Assembly (NCBI RefSeq): GCF_029227915.1
Contig: NC_079877.1
Span: forward strand, 3,658,001-3,722,000
DNA length: 64,000 nt
Source of the DNA: Hydractinia symbiolongicarpus
Lineage: Eukaryota; Cnidaria; Hydrozoa; Anthoathecata; Hydractiniidae
Direction of reading: 5' to 3'
Each line of letters opens with the position of its first letter. The stretch's first letter is position 1. This document shows positions 58,796 through 64,000 of this stretch, in pieces. Both the position numbers and the translations under genes were made by a program. Below the pieces are notes generated by a model. The model was given only the letters and a program-made list of their open reading frames with translations, searched no databases and was not told where the DNA came from.

Positions 58796-61700
58796 AAAAC
58801 TTGCCTACAGCGTATTCTTTTAATCTTAAATTATTTAAAATGGCCCTTCTTTCTTTTCGGTTGCCGTCTATGTAGATGAAGTGAGATTTATCTGATGCCT
58901 GCACCAATAATTCTCGTTTTGATAAAAGTTCACCTCGATTATTTTCAGTTATACCAAGCGATCTCAGCTTAATGCTTTCTGATGCAAGTGTGACTAAACG
59001 AGTTACCGTCGGAATAGCTATGTTATGTCGCACACCACTTGCTCTGAAATGTTTCGAAATGTTTACATAAAGTTGCGAATAGGATTGTGGGATGTAAAAA
59101 ACAGATCTGTTAGTCCAATAGCACGCATATTCCCCTCCACCATTCCATAGCCATTTATTTAAAGATTGCCCAGCATCCCAAGCTGGTTTCCAATCCCCTT
59201 GTGTTAATTTTGCTTTTCTGTTGTCGTAGTAATTTAATTCTATTAAGTACTCATATACCTTCTCCATTGCACGGCTTCCCCAAGGGCTTTGCCACCATTC
59301 CCAAGAGTCTGTGTTTTGCTCATAAAGAACTGGTCCTTGTTTTATGCTATCGTCTTCCCATATTTTGTTTTGATCGAGATTAGCAACATTCCAATAATTC
59401 AATAACACATCTTCACCTATGAAGAGGTAACCGCTGTAGTTAGTGTAGGTTTTAATAGCTTTATCTAGACAGTCATATAGGAATGCTCCATATTTTGTAT
59501 CAACTGGAAGAATTGTAATTTCCGTTTGATTTGGCAAGGAAGAAGCTCCACAATATATTCTATTAGTAAATGCTTTTTTGTATAATAGTTCAAACAATGG
59601 AATGGATTCGTACTCAGAAACGGCGCCAAAACTGACTATTAAAAGTATGTTTTGAAATTTGTTTTGAAAGCATGGTGAGTCGGGCGACACAATATTATTT
59701 TGTTCGTATGTCATGTTTACAAAATGTCTCAGCCATCTTGGATGAATAAACTTTTGAGGATTCCAATTAGATCCAAAATTGTGAAATTCTAAAATAAAGA
59801 AAAAAAATGTATGAAAAATGAAAAAAGTTATTTCATTAAGAGTATCATGTACACCTTGAACACTTTATTGCAACTTAAGTGATTAATACCTTCTCGCAAA
59901 AAACAAAAAATATATAAAAAATGGCGAATTTTCCCGGTTAGTAGACTTTTATTAGACTTCACAAATTATTATCTCATGTGTCATTTTTTTACATAATTTT
60001 TGTGAAACAAAACAAAACAAATCAGGCCATATTAATAGTCATAAACACTATAATGAGCAAATGATTGGGAAACGAAAAATGTTTTGTCTTCAAGCACTTT
60101 AAAAGCTCTAATTTGCCTGCCCCATATGACGATCAAAGTCCCAAATGAGACAATATAATACTAAAGTCAGGATTGAGAAATTTGCGTTTACAATTTTAAA
60201 GTAAATCGGAATGGGGCTAACACTTTACTGCACAAACTTCTTTCATCCAAACTCCTTGTGACAAAAAGAAGACTTCAATGGACTAATTAGTCCACAGTAA
60301 GTTTTTAATGCATTAAGACTAAAAATTGTTTTTGCTGCATTGCATTATTTTCTATGTCTTAATTTGACAATTTCGAAAGTTTGATTCCCTTTAGATTTTG
60401 TGAGAAGTTAACTTTGTAAATAGCTAGCTTCAAAAATTTCGCGAGAATTTATTTTTGCGAATAGTAAACTTCTATTACATAAATTGCATGTTTATATGTT
60501 TTTATTCTACACGCTTTCTTTTAAAAATGAGAACTAAATTTCAAATCAGAGTAGTTTTTATCCTTGTTTCTCTGTTGTTCTAAACAATAGACTTTTTTTG
60601 TTTGTTTTGTTTGTTTTATTTTTAACCTTAAATTCTAGCCTGAAATTTTTATAAAGCCAATTTTTGTGGAGAAAAAGGGTGTGGCACATGTTTACGGCTA
60701 TATATCAAATAGCTGATCAAGATCTATGTTTCAATCAGATTCATCGGAGTACTAGTCATTCACAGGACATGGATAGGAAGTTACCGAATGGTACGTTGTC
60801 AGCGATAGAAATAAAATATTTTTTTAAGATATATAAACAAAGTGCAACCGGGGTAAAAATTAGTAAGTTTACCAAACTTATTATGTATCTGTTAAAATAT
60901 CAACTTAGTATTTCAAAATTTCGAAAATATATTTTTTTAGAATGACGACAGCGGCAATAAAGGCATTTCGCAAAAAAGCACGAAAATTGGCGAAATCACG
61001 AAATATATTTTTTTGAAAATTTATTCCATGAAGTAGTTGCAGGTATATTTTAAGAAACAATATATATTAGTGGATATCGTTGTGCGTTCACTTTTCGAGA
61101 TTATCAATTGGAAGTACTTGACTAATTTGATAATTATAATTAATTATAATTATTAATTAAAAACGCATCTAACCCTTTCTACAGAAAAAACGAAAAAATA
61201 ATTATCTGTAATCGTAGCCGAAATACTAAAAAGAGGAAATTTTCCAAAAGAAACTTTTGCAATTTTACGGATTTAACCCTAAATCGAGAAAGTTAAGCCT
61301 CGCGAAAAGTTTTTAAAAGTCTTAATCGCGAAAGTTTGTATTTAGTAAATTAAATTTTCGCAACTTTTTATTTCTTTTATAAGATAAAAAAAATTTCGCG
61401 TAATAATTGTTAACTAACTCTTTGAATCGATTCAAAATTAGACTCATAAAAAGCGTCTATATACGCGTGGGTTTTCAAAGACTGGTTGTATTAGCAAATT
61501 TAAAAAGGTTGGATATCCAATACCTAAGAACCTTTCTAGAGTACCATCCTGAATAGTCGTTTCTGTTAATATTGAAGTCGCAATGGGGTCAACCATTGGT
61601 GCAAGAAACTCTTTTAAAAGTTTTAACAAGATTATTCAATATACTAAGGATGAAATTATGTACAAAAATGCTGCCAGTCATTTACCGCATGGATTTCTTA

Positions 61701-62453
61701 TTCCACTTTACCTCTCTAGTATATCAAACCATGGTTATTGTTAAATTCTTGGATGACACAGTTCAAGCAGCAGTATTTTTAGCACATTGCCTTTTTTATG
61801 AGAATTTTTTATCCCTAAAAATATTTCTATATAGAGGTTTCACGATTTTATTTCTTATCTAGCAAAAGAATGATTTAGTCTTTTTCTTACATTATTATCC
61901 TAAAGCAATTTTTAAAATAAAAAGATGAATTGCACTGAAATATTGATTTTTAGCGATACTTTATCATAAGGCTAGTTAGTTTTTTCTGATCGTACAAAAG
62001 ATTCTTGTACAAAACATATTGCAGAGATGTAACCACAACACACCTGTTAATCAAATCAGTTTGATTTGAATAAAGTCGAAGTAAGTTCCTATATCAATGA
62101 ATTTAAATACTTCTTGTATATAATTGTGCAATAGTGGATAACTTCTACAATTAATTGTAAAATATTAAATACAATATTTTGGATCATTGGACACTATCCT
62201 ATACATTGATGTTATCCATATGATAGAAATAAAGTTAAGGCATCCAATACAACTGTTGATATGTTCATAACAAGACTTATTGGCAAATGTGATATGTGAA
62301 CATGGTCAAGTCCGTATATCACAGCAAAGAGAAGAAAAAAAGACTGCGTGTGTACATACCCTTAAGCATCATAATAAGCGTGGATACAAACGATAAACCA
62401 AGTACAATATATAGAAAGTTAATAAAAGCTCGAAATAAAAAATCCTTTCTCAT
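58776..62453 (-). CDS. STELLO-like type II membrane glycosyltransferase
   Basis: Exon 1 (62360-62453) encodes a short basic start and a membrane anchor (FINFLYIVLGLSFVSTLIMM), with donor GTATGT in phase 1. Exon 2 (58776-59788) starts in matching phase after TTTTAG. The product is about 368 residues. Conserved-looking blocks: NILLIVSFGAV, FLYDCLDKAIKTY, YSGYLFIGEDVLLNYWNV (about 152-166), WLWNGGGEYACYW, VFYIPQSYSQLYV and HNIAIPTVTRLV. The order YLF..DDVLLNYWN...VFYIPQ...H.(V/I)A(V/I)P is that of the DUF288/STELLO family, Golgi proteins of the glycosyltransferase type; the substrate in animals is not known to me. The second acidic position is kept as GED. The last ten or so codons and the stop lie in a minisatellite, so the C-terminus may be recently altered. 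The intron (59789-62359) holds no other recognised gene. Confidence 0.8.
59789..62359. other. Large intron of the STELLO-like gene
   Basis: It contains several AT-rich repeats and frames on both strands around 61444-61862. Neither strand gives recognisable motifs or splice-supported exons. Confidence 0.5.
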
Positions 62454-63243
62454 ATTTTTTCTTCGAAATTCGACTGCATCGTTCTGAAGTTTATTCAATT
62501 TTCGTCGCTCGGTATAACATTATACAGAAGAAAAGATCAAAACGTCGATTTCGATTTACAGTCTCATATGCTGTATAATAAACAAAATATAGAATGAATA
62601 AAAGAAAGTTTGTTTAGATCAGATTGAGAAATTAATATTTTGTGACATTTTAACGAAGGTTTGAAATAAAAACATGCTAAAGTGAGATATTTAAAAGACA
62701 AAAACAAGACAAAAGTATTGTGTTATGTTAATAAATACTTTTGATGATTTCAAAGTCGCTATTGAACATATTCCTTTCACGTGTTTAGTATAACTGTTGC
62801 GGGAATTATGATCAATTCGAAATTATGCAAATTTCCCGGCTATTTTATAAAAAGATTGGGTTGGGGTTATCGTTGATATGCATAATTCTCGAATTTATCA
62901 CAGTATCCGTAACTTAACTATAACTGATAGATAAAAGCTATTGTTTTGTCTGTAAACCATGGTATAACAGATGACTCGTATAAATCCTCACAAAAGATCT
63001 CGACGACATTCTGATAATTAGAATCTACGCAGGACTAATTTTCGACAAATATCAGGGGTGAATACAAAAATTTTTCCTCCTTAGGCGGGGGCGTAGAGGG
63101 GTGCATTTTCCAATTTACCTATTTTAGCAATGTAAAATTTCTTAGTGAGGAAGGTCCGTTTTTGGTTGTTTTTTTAAGTTAAGTTGGTTAAATTTAACAA
63201 TTTGATCAATTGAACTGAGAGGTTTGAAGATTTTACTAATTTA
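62454..63243. other. 5' flank of the STELLO-like gene
   Basis: No exon or known repeat was recognised. Confidence 0.35.
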
Positions 63244-63331
63244 ATCCCAGTTCTGGGGACCGCGGATCGAATCACGCTCACTGCTTGGCAGAATGTTAGT
63301 GAAGAACTAAGTAGTTCTTCTTCAATATCTT
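63244..63331 (+). repeat. SINE family 2, right part only
   Basis: It matches the centre and right arm of the foldback element at 6635-6789: CCAGTTCTGGGGACCG, GGATCGAATC and AATGTTAGTGAAGAAC, then AGTAGTTCTTCTTCAATAT. The left inverted arm is missing. Confidence 0.75.
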
Positions 63332-64000
63332 TTATTCGCCTAGATATGGTCAAAGAGGTTTAATATTAGATTTAATAGTATTTACGCCGCGTCGCTCAGA
63401 ATTATAATCCTTACCTTTTTAGATGAATAGAATTCATGGTGTCAATAAAATAAAGGCTGGAGATGGTATTCCTTTTTTTCAACTTTTGTGCAATTTATGA
63501 AAACTTAAAATTAATAATATCCATTGATGCACAAGTTAAAGCCTTTAAGATAATTAACTTTTATACTAATTCCCTAATACTTATACCACCACGGTTACCC
63601 CATTTTAGTTTTAAAAATTTAAATCTTGTTGGATATTTCAAGTGCAAACATGCTTTAGTTATGACGGTCTGGAATTAAATACATCACTTAACAATCCGCA
63701 CACGTGTGTCTGTTGGCCTACTTTGATACCATCAATTTTTTCGTGCGATAGACTGAAATAGCCGACATATGATTATTAATAGAGCAGTATGCATTATTTT
63801 TCTCATAAAGGAAAGCTAACTACTCTAAAATAAATTTTTAAGGGCACCAAAATGAATCAATGTTTTCCCCATAAAACCAGCTACTTCATTTATTTCGGGC
63901 TGAATTGTAATTAGCTGTTGAACCTTCTCTTCTAGACTAAGTGAGAAGTTTGGCAGCGTTCTCTGAAATTCCTGACGCAAGAAGCGCTTTCATGAAACCT
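63332..64000. other. Right window edge, nothing certain
   Basis: A minus-strand frame of about 53 codons from near 63990 to a TAG near 63831 (NFSLSLEEKVQQL, AGFMGKTLIHFGALKNLF) could be the end of a gene further right. There is no splice evidence. Confidence 0.2.

Noticed and set aside
61444-61862. Open frames on both strands with protein-like composition
   Set aside because: Neither strand shows known motifs or splice borders, and the region is inside the STELLO-like intron; possibly an old transposon fragment.

Overview
This is AT-rich nuclear DNA of an intron-bearing animal, most likely a hydrozoan cnidarian of the Hydractinia type (inference). Grounds: short exons with GT..AG borders and mostly phase-1 introns; class A receptors; a gene built like the Hydractinia allorecognition (Alr) receptors; secreted proteins with ShKT, von Willebrand A, polyproline and WSC-like Cys domains; tRNA-derived SINEs; CR1/L2-type reverse transcriptase debris; and an internal TTAGGG array. 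I saw no bacterial, organellar or viral genes. Almost every gene I can support is on the minus strand. Exon models were assembled by eye from open frames, splice sites and phase.

Left part (1-18 kb): the 5' exon of a rhodopsin-like receptor runs off the left edge (1-576). Then comes a gene-poor, repeat-rich stretch: a tRNA-derived SINE (a second copy lies at 16.7-17.0 kb), a foldback element with a tRNA-like centre, a 650-bp inverted-repeat transposon remnant, a receptor-like exon fragment, an orphan plus-strand exon of a cnidarian extracellular domain, a perfect hairpin and a decayed reverse transcriptase.

Middle (18-41 kb): a seven-exon type I membrane protein (18300-24434) has a signal peptide, two Ig-like domains, an Fn3-like domain, a Thr-rich stalk, one membrane helix and an acidic Tyr-containing tail, with one exon per module and every intron in phase 1. 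It is the main candidate for a receptor of the Alr class. A single-exon receptor (28778-29740) has a broken inverted copy beside it. A secreted protein (32894-35260) has an acidic N-terminal half, a WSC-like Cys domain and a Lys-rich tail. Two sets of unrecognised exons lie at 38.9-41.1 kb.

Right part (42-64 kb): a second WSC-like gene (42490-44458, 5' end not found) carries a duplicated linker exon. A 17-exon secreted protein of about 840 residues (45494-56723) combines ShKT, polyproline, minicollagen-like Cys pairs, a Pro/Thr-rich linker and a VWA domain with a non-canonical metal site. A two-exon STELLO-like type II glycosyltransferase (58776-62453) ends inside a minisatellite. The cluster of secreted or surface modular proteins suggests cell-surface or extracellular-matrix (possibly nematocyst) roles; that is inference from domain content only.
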